Program-made: the position numbers and the translations under genes | Shown here: positions 32,549 through 43,500 of the stretch, piece after piece | Layout of the letters: each line of letters starts with the position of its first letter | Position numbering within the stretch: the first letter of the stretch is position 1 | The notes under the pieces: model-generated | The model's database searches: none | What the model was told of the DNA's origin: nothing | The model's input: only the letters and a program-made list of their open reading frames with translations | Origin: Peptoniphilus lacrimalis DSM 7455 | Lineage (GTDB): Bacteria; Bacillota; Clostridia; Tissierellales; Peptoniphilaceae | DNA: 64,000 nt | Direction of reading: 5' to 3' | Assembly: GCF_000378725.1 (NCBI RefSeq) | Contig: NZ_KB900370.1 | Coordinates: 1 to 64,000, forward strand

Positions 32549-33587
32549 CAGGCAGTTTACCTCCTACTGCTTTTGGATCTTGGTCAAAAAGTGTTTTTAA
32601 GTATGCGCTTAAAACTTTTTGCATTTCATCACCGCTTACAAAATGAATATTGCAAGAAGGAATTGCTTTTTGGGCAATTGGAGCTTTTACTATATCATAT
32701 TTTTCAGATAATTTTGCGGCTTCTTCTGTATTTTTATTGACATATTCTACAGATTTTTTGTATTCTTCTAAGAAACTATTAACTGCATCTTTGTTTTCAT
32801 CAATAAAATCACTTCTTCCAATCATTACGCCTGTTACAAGTTGAGAATCTCCAGGTAATTTATCCCAAATATCAGTTAAAGAAAGGTTGGTTTTTAAGCC
32901 TTGGACTTTAGTTTTTGCAACAGTTAAAAATGGTTCTGGAAGCATTACAATAGCATTTTCATCGGCTGCTAAAGCACCGACTACTTCTGTATGTTCAGAT
33001 TTAAAATCAATTGTAAGGTCTTTGTCGGGGTCAATACCTGATTGTTTTAATACATATCTTAAAGCATATTCCGGTGTTGCACCTTTACCTGAAGTTATAA
33101 TTGTTTTTCCTTTTAAGTCATCTAGTGATTTTATATCTTGCTTTGATGCAATATATAAAACACCAAGAGTATTAATATTTAAAACTTTAATTTTTCCTTG
33201 AGTTTTTTGGTATAAAACTGCTGCTAAGTTAGCAGGAACTGCTGCTAAGTCAAGTTCTCCCTTTACAATTTTTGTTACAACTTCATCGGGTGAGTTGAAA
33301 ATTTCATAATTGTAATTATTTGATGCATTCTTATTATCGGAATCATCAAAAAGTTTTACTAAACCTAAAGATGTAGGTCCTTTCAAAGCTCCAAGTTTTA
33401 TATCTACCTTTGAGCTTTCATCAGTAGATTTGTTTTCTTCTGTATCTTTTTTATTGTTTACAGCAGCAATTGCTGTGTTTTTGTTATTTTCCTTAGAATT
33501 TGCACTATTTGCTCCTTGACCACAGGCTGTAAGCATAAGTGTTGAAATTAGAAAAATAGTAAATAATGAATATAATTTCTTTTTCAT
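32520..33587 (-). CDS. ABC importer substrate-binding lipoprotein (NMT1/SsuA-like)
   Basis: From the ATG at 33587 (RBS AGGGAGTG) the protein has 355 residues: signal peptide, lipobox LTAC (Cys about 22), an Asn/Lys/Glu-rich linker to about residue 60, then a NMT1-like type II binding fold (KLGALKGPTSLGLVKL, DLAAVPANLAAVLYQKT, ATPEYALRYVLKQSGIDPD). Relatives bind sulfonates, nitrate, thiamine precursors or other small molecules. An upstream in-frame ATG at 33632 lacks an RBS and would spoil the signal peptide. No riboswitch is seen in the short leader. Substrate unknown. Confidence 0.87.
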   Translation of the reverse strand: MKKKLYSLFTIFLISTLMLTACGQGANSANSKENNKNTAIAAVNNKKDTEENKSTDESSKVDIKLGALKGPTSLGLVKLFDDSDNKNASNNYNYEIFNSPDEVVTKIVKGELDLAAVPANLAAVLYQKTQGKIKVLNINTLGVLYIASKQDIKSLDDLKGKTIITSGKGATPEYALRYVLKQSGIDPDKDLTIDFKSEHTEVVGALAADENAIVMLPEPFLTVAKTKVQGLKTNLSLTDIWDKLPGDSQLVTGVMIGRSDFIDENKDAVNSFLEEYKKSVEYVNKNTEEAAKLSEKYDIVKAPIAQKAIPSCNIHFVSGDEMQKVLSAYLKTLFDQDPKAVGGKLPDENFYYKEA

Positions 33588-33620
33588 AATACACTCCCTA
33601 TTTTTAAAATATTTAACTCT

Positions 33621-33665
33621 AGTATAGCACAAAGTTTCAAAATTTTTTCAAAATTATGCTATACT
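33621..33665. promoter_or_regulatory. Divergent promoters formed by an inverted repeat
   Basis: AGTATAGCA (33621-33629) and TGCTATACT (33657-33665) are perfect inverted copies, so each strand has the extended -10 TGCTATACT. Between them TTTTTTCAAAATT and TTTCAAAATTTT offer TTGAAA-like -35 elements on the minus strand. One side serves the guanylate-kinase-like gene, the other the ABC importer. Confidence 0.65.
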
Positions 33666-33692
33666 AAAATGAAAAGAACAAGGGAGGCATAG

Positions 33693-34217
33693 ATGCTTTA
33701 TATTATAGTAGGTAATTCTGGAAGTGGGAAATCCACCTTAGCTAAAGATTTAAAAGACCGTGGGTACAATAGAATTATAACTTACACGACAAGACCAAAA
33801 AGACCTGGTGAAATCCATGGTGTTGATTATTTTTTTATTGACAGAGAAGAATTTCTAAAAAGATATAATAACGATGAATTTATTGGACCGACAAAGTATG
33901 CGGGAAATTTTTATGGAACATTAAAAAGCGACTTAGAAAAAGCGGAAAAATCAAAAAATCCAATGATAATAATAGTTGACCAAAATGGACTTGAGAAGAT
34001 AAAAAAGTTAATACCAAAAGCTAAATGTATTTATCTTGATTTGGATGATAGTACTAGAGAAAAAAGATTAGAAATTAGAAACGAAAATGAAGAAACGATA
34101 AAAAAAAGAATGAAAGAAGTATTTGATTTTTCATCTATGTGTGATTATAAGATAAGTGCAGATAAAAGTGAAGATTATACATTAAATGAAGTATTAAAAA
34201 TAATAAAAAATTCATGA
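33693..34217 (+). CDS. Guanylate kinase-like P-loop kinase
   Basis: The 174-residue protein has Walker A GNSGSGKST (about 7-15) and the GMP-binding guanylate kinase signature TYTTRPKRPGEIHGVDYFFI. It is shorter than canonical Gmk (about 200), with a reduced lid and C-terminal part. The RBS GGGAGG is good and the gene is monocistronic. It may be the cell's GMP kinase or a paralogue; a second gmk elsewhere (usually near rpoZ/dfp) would argue for paralogy. Confidence 0.8.
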   Translation: MLYIIVGNSGSGKSTLAKDLKDRGYNRIITYTTRPKRPGEIHGVDYFFIDREEFLKRYNNDEFIGPTKYAGNFYGTLKSDLEKAEKSKNPMIIIVDQNGLEKIKKLIPKAKCIYLDLDDSTREKRLEIRNENEETIKKRMKEVFDFSSMCDYKISADKSEDYTLNEVLKIIKNS

Positions 34218-34225
34218 TATAAAAA

Positions 34226-34302
34226 TGGTCGGAGTGAGAGGATTTGAACCTCCGGCTTCATGGTCCCGAACCATGCGCGCTACCAAGCTGCGCTACACCC
34301 CG
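34226..34302 (-). tRNA. tRNA-Pro, anticodon CGG
   Basis: On the minus strand a 77-nt cloverleaf is complete with encoded CCA. The acceptor stem CGGGGTG/CACTCCG has one G-U. The anticodon stem CATGG/CCATG holds the loop TTCGGGA, giving anticodon CGG, and the T arm is GGAGG-TTCAAAT-CCTC(T). The anticodon reads CCG codons, which are rare in this AT-rich window. It is transcribed from its own promoter and is a single tRNA gene. Confidence 0.93.
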
Positions 34303-34313
34303 ATACGTTTTAT

Positions 34314-34342
34314 ATTTTACAATAAAAAACTTGTAATTGCAA
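34314..34342 (-). promoter_or_regulatory. Promoter of the tRNA-Pro gene
   Basis: On the minus strand TTGCAA (34342-34337), 17 bases, TAAAAT (34319-34314), 12 bases before the mature 5' end of the tRNA. Confidence 0.7.
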
Positions 34343-34368
34343 TTTTAAAATAAGGCAGATGTTAAGAG

Positions 34369-34398
34369 TAGGATCTTTTAAAGATATCCTATTTTTTT
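34369..34398 (+). terminator. Plus-strand terminator beyond the tRNA
   Basis: TAGGAT-CTT pairs with AAG-(AT)-ATCCTA with a two-base bulge, then seven T. It would end plus-strand transcripts from the guanylate-kinase-like gene that have run antisense through the tRNA. Confidence 0.6.
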
Positions 34399-34410
34399 GT
34401 AAAAAAAAGA

Positions 34411-34439
34411 TTGAATGGTAATGATTTTTATTATATAAT
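34411..34439 (+). promoter_or_regulatory. Promoter of the metal importer operon
   Basis: TTGAAT (34411-34416), 17 bases, TATAAT (34434-34439). The DtxR-type operator begins 4 bases downstream and covers the predicted start site, as expected for repression. Confidence 0.85.
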
Positions 34440-34443
34440 TCTG

Positions 34444-34462
34444 TTAGGTTAGGCTAACTTAA
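34444..34462 (+). promoter_or_regulatory. DtxR/MntR/IdeR-type operator
   Basis: TTAGGTTAGGCTAACTTAA matches 17 of 19 positions of the DtxR/IdeR consensus (TTAGGTTAGCCTAACCTAA). Its position over the transcription start of a Mn/Fe/Zn importer strongly supports metal-dependent repression. The repressor gene itself is not in the window. Confidence 0.85.
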
Positions 34463-34493
34463 TAATTATGCCTAAATTTATTTTGGAGGTTAT

Positions 34494-35447
34494 ATGAAAA
34501 AATTATTATTACTTTTTGTCTTATTGATAGGTTTAACAGCTTGTGCACAATCAAAAGACAATACAAATAAAGCTAATACTAGCGATTCACAAAAAACTGA
34601 AGTTGCAGAATCTAAAAAGATGGTAACTACAACAACATCATTTTTATATGATATGACCAAAGTTTTGGCTGGAGATTATGTTGATGTTGACATGGTAATT
34701 CCAGCAGGAGAAGATCCACATCTTTATATTCCAAAAACTAAGGATGTTGAAAAAATTACAAATGCCGATTTAGTTTTGTTTCATGGTCTTCATTTTGAAG
34801 GAAAGATGGTTGATATCTTAGAAAAAAATGGCGTAGATTTATCGGCTAATTTTCCTAAGGATAAAATCGGACAAATGGATGAAGGTGGAAAAACTATTGT
34901 AGATCCGCATTTTTGGTTTGATATTTCTTTATATAAACTTGCCTGTGAAAATGCTGCAAAAGCCTTAGATGAACTTGTACCAGAACATAAAGAAGATATT
35001 GATAAAAATTTACAAAATTATTTGAAAAAACTTGATGATTTAGATGCTTATAATAAGAAAAGGCTTGGAGAAATCAAAGAAAGCTCAAGATATCTTATAA
35101 CTCCCCATGATGCATTTAATTATTTTTCAAGAGCATACAATATAAAAGTTGTTGCACCACAAGGTGTTTCTACTGATTCAGAAGTTGCAAATAAGGATAT
35201 TGAAAGCACTGCTAATTTTATTGTTGAACATAAAGTACCGGCAATATTTGCAGAATCAACAACTGACCCTGCAAGGATGGAAAAGTTAAAAGAAATGTGT
35301 AAGTCTAAAGGATTTGATGTGAAAGTTGTATCTGGAGATGGAAATGAATTATTTTCCGATTCTTTAGCTCCATCTGGTCAAGATGGTGATAATTATATAG
35401 ATATGTATAAACATAATGTTGATTTGATTGTAGATAATTTAAAATAG
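34494..35447 (+). CDS. Metal ABC importer substrate-binding lipoprotein (ZnuA/MntA family)
   Basis: The 317-residue protein has a signal peptide with lipobox LTAC (Cys about 18). Metal ligands typical of cluster A-I binding proteins are visible: His in GEDPHLYIP, His in FHGLHFEGK, His in DPHFWFD, and the C-terminal acidic ligand region. The long His/Asp-rich loop typical of Zn-specific ZnuA is absent, which together with the DtxR-type operator favours Mn or Fe over Zn. That specificity is inference. First of four importer genes. Confidence 0.92.
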   Translation: MKKLLLLFVLLIGLTACAQSKDNTNKANTSDSQKTEVAESKKMVTTTTSFLYDMTKVLAGDYVDVDMVIPAGEDPHLYIPKTKDVEKITNADLVLFHGLHFEGKMVDILEKNGVDLSANFPKDKIGQMDEGGKTIVDPHFWFDISLYKLACENAAKALDELVPEHKEDIDKNLQNYLKKLDDLDAYNKKRLGEIKESSRYLITPHDAFNYFSRAYNIKVVAPQGVSTDSEVANKDIESTANFIVEHKVPAIFAESTTDPARMEKLKEMCKSKGFDVKVVSGDGNELFSDSLAPSGQDGDNYIDMYKHNVDLIVDNLK

Positions 35448-35455
35448 GTGAAATA

Positions 35456-36178
35456 ATGAAGGATACAGTTATAAGTGTAAAGAATTTAACTATTGCTTAT
35501 AATGACAAACCTGTATTATGGGATAATAATATAGATTTTGTAAAGAATTCTATTACCGCCATAGTTGGACCTAATGGAGCAGGGAAATCTACTCTTTTAA
35601 AAGGTATTTTAGGTTTAAAAAAAATCCTTTCCGGGAAGATTGAGATTGAAGGCAAAAACTTGAAGGATGTGAAGAAAGAAATTGCTTATATACCTCAATC
35701 TTCTTCTGTTAATTGGGATTTTCCAACAACGGTTTTTGATGTGGTTTTAATGGGGCGATATGTTCATTGTGGTTGGATTAAAAGACCTAATAAAAGCGAT
35801 AAGAAAAAAGCCCTTGATGCAATAGAAAAAATAGGTTTAAGTCAATATAGAGATAGGCAGATATCACAGCTTTCGGGAGGTCAAAAGCAAAGAGTTTTTA
35901 TTGCAAGAGCAATTGCATCTGATGCAAATATATATTTTATGGATGAACCTTTGGCAGGTGTTGATAAAAAAACTGAAGGAATTATCATGGAATTTTTGAG
36001 GGATTCACAAAAAATGGGAAAAACCTCTATAGTTGTTCATCATGATTTAAATACTATAAAAAAATATTTTGACCATTTGGTAATTATTAACAAAAGAATA
36101 ATTGCTCAGGGTCTTGTAAATAATGTTTTTACAAGCGAATATATTGAGATGGCTTTTGGAGGGGAATTTCTTGTTTAA
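35456..36178 (+). CDS. Metal ABC importer ATPase
   Basis: The 240-residue protein has Walker A GPNGAGKST, YIPQSSSVNWDFP (typical Q-loop of the Mn/Zn/Fe group), signature LSGGQKQRVFIARAI, Walker B IYFMDEPLAGVD and switch VVHHDL. It energises the two permeases downstream. It is 8 bases after the binding protein gene and overlaps the first permease by 8 bases. Confidence 0.94.
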   Translation: MKDTVISVKNLTIAYNDKPVLWDNNIDFVKNSITAIVGPNGAGKSTLLKGILGLKKILSGKIEIEGKNLKDVKKEIAYIPQSSSVNWDFPTTVFDVVLMGRYVHCGWIKRPNKSDKKKALDAIEKIGLSQYRDRQISQLSGGQKQRVFIARAIASDANIYFMDEPLAGVDKKTEGIIMEFLRDSQKMGKTSIVVHHDLNTIKKYFDHLVIINKRIIAQGLVNNVFTSEYIEMAFGGEFLV

Positions 36179-37052
36179 ATATGAAGTTATAAGTTCTTAT
36201 GCATTTTTAGTTGTAGCTTTAGGAACCTTATTTTTATCAATTGCGGCTGCAAGTCTTGGAACTATTACAGTTTTAAAGGGTCAATCTTTAATTGGAGATG
36301 CAATAGGGCATAGCAGTTTTCCAGGACTTGTACTTGCTTTTATTTTATTTGAAAGAAGAGAGCCTTTAATTCTTCTTTTGGGAGCAATTTTTTCCGGGTC
36401 TATAGCTTTTATATTGATACAAATTGTAAATAAAAATACAAAAATCAGCCTAGATACAATTTTAGCCGTCGTTTTATCAACTTTTTTTGGTATGGGTATG
36501 GTTTTGAAATCCTATATTCAAGGAAATCCCAATTTTCTTAAAGCTTCACAATCTGGCTTGCAAAATTATATTTTTGGTCAAGCTGCGTATATGCTTATGG
36601 CGGATGTGAAACTCATATCTATAATTTCTTTATTATCATTACTACTTATTGGAATTTTTTACAAGGAGATTAAACTTTTTGTTTTTGATGAAGTTTATGC
36701 TCAAAGTATAGGCATAAATTGTAAGATAGTTTATGGGATTATTATGCTATGTTCTATGAGTGTTATTGGTGCAGGCTTAAAGCTTGTTGGGGCGATTTTA
36801 ATTTCTTCTCTTTTAATTGTACCAGCTATAACTGCCTTGCAATGGTCTAATAATTTTTTTAAAGTTATGGTAATCGCATCTTTTGTGGGAGGATTTTCTG
36901 CCGTCACAGGAACTTATATTTCAACAGTTTATTCAGGAATGAGCACAGGACCGACTATTATTGTAACTATGACAATACTCGCATTTTTATCTCTGATATT
37001 CGGACCTAAAGGGTATTTGGCAACTTATAGGAAAAGGAGCAAATATAAATGA
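36171..37052 (+). CDS. Metal ABC importer permease 1
   Basis: The best start is TTG at 36171, with GGAGGGG 6 bases upstream; an ATG-like extension from 36123 lies inside the ATPase gene without an RBS. The protein has 293 residues and eight to nine membrane helices of the ABC-3 family, with GQSLIGDAIGHSSFPGL near the N-terminus and GLKLVGAILISSLLIVPAITA near the C-terminus. It forms a heteromeric channel with permease 2. Confidence 0.9.
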   Translation: MFKYEVISSYAFLVVALGTLFLSIAAASLGTITVLKGQSLIGDAIGHSSFPGLVLAFILFERREPLILLLGAIFSGSIAFILIQIVNKNTKISLDTILAVVLSTFFGMGMVLKSYIQGNPNFLKASQSGLQNYIFGQAAYMLMADVKLISIISLLSLLLIGIFYKEIKLFVFDEVYAQSIGINCKIVYGIIMLCSMSVIGAGLKLVGAILISSLLIVPAITALQWSNNFFKVMVIASFVGGFSAVTGTYISTVYSGMSTGPTIIVTMTILAFLSLIFGPKGYLATYRKRSKYK

Positions 37053-38161
37053 ATAAAATGATTTTTTTAATACTTTTTATGACTTCTTTGTCCTGTAGTC
37101 TGATTGGAGTTTTTTTAATTTTTAGAAATTTATCTATGGTAACCGATGCCATAAGTCACAGTGTTCTTTTGGGAATAGTTTTAGCATATTTTGTCTGTGG
37201 TGATATTTCATCTAATTTTCTAATAATAGGAGCAGCAATATTTGGTCTTTTAACTGTTTTTGCCATTGAAACTTTATCGAGTACAGGTCTTGTTAAAAAT
37301 GATGATGCAGTCGGAATAATCTTCCCCTTATTCTTTTCATTGGCTGTAATACTTATATCTAAATATGCAAGAAATGTTCATATAGACACTGATGTTGTTT
37401 TGATGGGAGAAGTTATTTTAGCACCTTTAAATACTGTAAATATTTTATCTATAGAAGTTCCAAAGGCACTAATATCATCAAGTTTAATTTTACTTATTAA
37501 TTTAACTTTTATTACTGTATTTTATAAAGAGCTTAAACTTACAACTTTTGATCCGGATTTTTCAACAATAAGTGGATTTTCTTCTTTAATGTTATTTTAC
37601 TCTTTAATGGCACTAAGTTCTTTAACAGCGGTTGTATCCTTTGACTCAGTCGGGGCAATATTAGTTATATCCTTTTTCATAGTTCCAGGTGCTACTGCAT
37701 TTTTATTAACAACGAAATTAAAAAATTTATTAATTTTATCTGCTTTATTTTCTTTAATAAGTTCTTATTTAGGTTTTATTTTTGGATATGCCTTTAATGT
37801 ATCAATGGCAGGGATGACTGCCACAGTATCAGGAATCTTATTTTTCTTAGTTCTATTATTTAACAAAAGAGGTTTGATAACAGAAATTTTTCTAAGACGA
37901 AAAAATAAACAATTAGTAAAAATTCATCTGCTTTTAATCTATATTGGTGATAGTGCACAAGAAGAAGATGCTCAAAATAAGCTTGGTTTTGCAACAATAA
38001 ATACTTATCTGAACTGGGATAATAAAACTTTAGAAAAAGTTTTGGAGTATTTAACAAAAAAATCTTACATAGATAGAGATTGTAAGAAAAAAATGTATAA
38101 TTTAAATACTAAAGGTGTTGAAAAATACAGGGAACTTTTAAGAGATTATAATTTATGTTAG
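37049..38161 (+). CDS. Metal ABC importer permease 2 with C-terminal winged-helix tail
   Basis: The protein has 370 residues. Residues 1 to about 275 form an ABC-3 permease (SMVTDAISHSVLLGIVLAYF, FDSVGAILVISFFIVPGATA). The last 85 residues are soluble and read like a DtxR-type winged helix: a helix (LVKIHLLLIYIGD), an HTH-like segment (TLEKVLEYLTKKSYI) and a wing (KKKMYNLNTKGVEKYREL). B. subtilis MntC and chlamydial YtgCR also have C-terminal extensions, and in YtgCR the tail becomes a repressor. The DtxR-type operator at 34444-34462 makes a similar feedback role conceivable. The tail lacks a dimerisation/metal domain. It overlaps permease 1 by 4 bases. Confidence 0.87.
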   Translation: MNKMIFLILFMTSLSCSLIGVFLIFRNLSMVTDAISHSVLLGIVLAYFVCGDISSNFLIIGAAIFGLLTVFAIETLSSTGLVKNDDAVGIIFPLFFSLAVILISKYARNVHIDTDVVLMGEVILAPLNTVNILSIEVPKALISSSLILLINLTFITVFYKELKLTTFDPDFSTISGFSSLMLFYSLMALSSLTAVVSFDSVGAILVISFFIVPGATAFLLTTKLKNLLILSALFSLISSYLGFIFGYAFNVSMAGMTATVSGILFFLVLLFNKRGLITEIFLRRKNKQLVKIHLLLIYIGDSAQEEDAQNKLGFATINTYLNWDNKTLEKVLEYLTKKSYIDRDCKKKMYNLNTKGVEKYRELLRDYNLC

Positions 38162-38181
38162 GGATTTAACCAATTAATATC

Positions 38182-38210
38182 TTGACAAAGAATAAAAAAA
38201 GCAATAAAAT
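38182..38210 (+). promoter_or_regulatory. Strong promoter upstream of the glnN leader terminator
   Basis: A perfect -35 TTGACA (38182-38187), 17 bases, TAAAAT (38205-38210). It lies just after the metal importer operon and before the terminator at 38239-38268. The initial transcript begins A-rich and could pair AAAAAAAC (38213-38220) with GTTTTTTT (38228-38235). Confidence 0.7.
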
Positions 38211-38238
38211 AAAAAAAAACCGAAGAAGTTTTTTTCAT

Positions 38239-38268
38239 AATGGCAGAAATAATTTCTGCCATTTTTTA
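38239..38268 (+). terminator. Intrinsic terminator between promoter and glnN (possible attenuator)
   Basis: AATGGCAGAAA pairs perfectly with TTTCTGCCATT around TAA, followed by six T. It can end the metal importer transcript, but it also lies about 30 bases downstream of the only good promoter before glnN, so it could control glnN by antitermination. Confidence 0.85.
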
Positions 38269-38350
38269 TTGTTAATAGGCAAGTTTCTCAAACGTCCACA
38301 ATATTTTACTAGGATGGTATGAAGGGAATCTAATTGTAGGAGGATAATGA

Positions 38351-42042
<3,692 letters not shown>

Positions 42043-42055
42043 AAATAATTTAATT

Positions 42056-42081
42056 TGCAGGATTTATCTCCTGCATTTTTT
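42056..42081 (+). terminator. Terminator after pyrG
   Basis: TGCAGGA (42056-42062) pairs perfectly with TCCTGCA (42069-42075) around TTTATC, followed by six T. The rest of the gap to 42249 is AT-rich with no gene or recognised element. Confidence 0.85.
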
Positions 42082-42249
42082 ATTTCAAAAATATTTTATT
42101 TAAACTCTATCGGGCTTAATTACCAGTAAGAGGGACACTATTATCTATATAACATATTATCAATTTAAACTTTAACTCTATAAATATATAAATTAAACAG
42201 TTGAACTTTTTAAAATTTAAAAATATATCTTCTAATTGGTCAAAAATAG

Positions 42250-42258
42250 TGTTATAAT
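42250..42258 (+). promoter_or_regulatory. Extended -10 promoter of the liv operon
   Basis: TGTTATAAT, identical to the elements at 6016 and 61381. TTGGTC at 42236 is too close to serve as a -35. The start codon follows 34 bases downstream with GGGGGG as RBS. Confidence 0.6.
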
Positions 42259-42292
42259 TAGGAAAAATTTTTTTAAAAATGGGGGGAAAATT

Positions 42293-43459
42293 ATGAAAAA
42301 GAAAATTTTATTTGCATTATTAGCCTTTATGCTAGTTTTAACAGCATGTGGTACTACTGATAATGTCAATGAAGCAAGTAAGGGCGAACAAGGAAAAGAC
42401 TCGTCTGATGAAATTATTTTAAGAAGTATGGGACCAAAGACAGGAGCCGTTGCTATTTATGGAAAAACAACTGAAAACGGAATAAAACTTGCCATAGATG
42501 AAATTAATGAGGCTGGCGGAATAAACGGTAAAAAAATTAATTATGCAACTGGTGATGATAAGGGAGATTCAACTGAAGCTATGAATTTATATTCTAGATA
42601 TGTTGAAGAAGGTGCTGATGGTATCATAGGTGCTGTTACATCAAAACCATCTTTGGCAATTGCTGAAAATTCACAAGAGGATAATATGCCAATTATTACC
42701 CCTACAGGAACAATGAATTCAATTACAGAAGGAAAACCTAACGTATTTAGAATTTGCTTTACAGACCCTGGTCAAGGAGTTATACTTGCAAATTTCGCTT
42801 CAAATAATTTGAAGGTAAAATCTGCAGCAGTTTTAAGAAACACTTCTTCAGACTATTCAAATGGAGTTGCTGATGCTTTCATTAAGCAAGCTAAAGAAAA
42901 AGGAATTCAAGTTGTAGCTGATGAAGGATATGGAGCTACAGATAAAGATTTTAAAGTTCAGCTTACAAATATAAAGTCAAAAAATCCTGAAGTAATACTT
43001 GTTCCAGATTATTATGAAAATGATGTTGTAATTGCAAAACAAGTTGCTGATTTAGGAATTAACGCAAAAATTCTTGGACCTGATGGATGGGATGGAGTGC
43101 TTTCAACAGTAGCACAAGGTGATGACAAAATACTTGAAAATTGTTATTTTACTAACCATTATTATGTTGATGACCAAAAAGAAGTTGTTAAGAATTTTGT
43201 TACAAATTATAGAAAAAAATACAATGAAGATCCATCTGCTTTCTCAGCCTTAGGTTATGATGCCGTTTATGTTTATAAAAATGCTTTTGAGAATGCAAAA
43301 TCACTAAAGCATGAAGATGTTATAGAAGCTTTGAAAAATACTACAACTGATGGAGTTACAGGCTCACTTAAATTTGATGAGAATAATAATCCTATCAAAT
43401 CTAGTGCAATCTTAACTATAAAAAACGGACAATATGTTTTAGATTCATTTGTAGAATAA
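42293..43459 (+). CDS. livJ: Branched-chain amino acid ABC importer binding lipoprotein
   Basis: From the ATG at 42293 the protein has 388 residues. The in-frame start at 42236 would put 19 residues before the signal peptide and has no RBS. Signal peptide with lipobox LTAC (Cys about 18), then a type I periplasmic binding fold: GPKTGAVAIYGKTTENGIKLAIDEINEAGG in outline, AVTSKPSLAIAENSQ, ITPTGTMNSIT and LGYDAVYVYKNAFE. It should bind Leu/Ile/Val or related amino acids. It is followed by a terminator and then livHMGF. Confidence 0.92.
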   Translation: MKKKILFALLAFMLVLTACGTTDNVNEASKGEQGKDSSDEIILRSMGPKTGAVAIYGKTTENGIKLAIDEINEAGGINGKKINYATGDDKGDSTEAMNLYSRYVEEGADGIIGAVTSKPSLAIAENSQEDNMPIITPTGTMNSITEGKPNVFRICFTDPGQGVILANFASNNLKVKSAAVLRNTSSDYSNGVADAFIKQAKEKGIQVVADEGYGATDKDFKVQLTNIKSKNPEVILVPDYYENDVVIAKQVADLGINAKILGPDGWDGVLSTVAQGDDKILENCYFTNHYYVDDQKEVVKNFVTNYRKKYNEDPSAFSALGYDAVYVYKNAFENAKSLKHEDVIEALKNTTTDGVTGSLKFDENNNPIKSSAILTIKNGQYVLDSFVE

Positions 43460-43467
43460 TAAAAAGT

Positions 43468-43491
43468 GGGCAGGTTTACTGCCCTTTTTTT
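43468..43491 (+). terminator. Intraoperonic terminator between livJ and livH
   Basis: GGGCAG (43468-43473) pairs with CTGCCC (43479-43484) around GTTTA, followed by seven T, and the livH RBS GGAGG begins directly after. No promoter is visible between it and livH, so livHMGF is probably fed by read-through, giving more binding protein than permease. Confidence 0.85.
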
Positions 43492-43500
43492 GGAGGTATT

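Noticed and set aside
33588-33620. Riboswitch in the leader of the NMT1-type importer
   Set aside because: The leader is only about 30 bases, too short for a thi-box, SAM or other known aptamer.
34418-34434. Fur/PerR-like palindrome TAATGATTTTTATTA in the metal importer promoter
   Set aside because: Only about five of seven positions per half are symmetric and the sequence is simple AT-rich; the DtxR-type box is far stronger.
42085-42249. Regulatory RNA or gene between pyrG and livJ
   Set aside because: The stretch is AT-rich with no stable stem, no open frame with RBS and no known motif beyond the extended -10 at its end.
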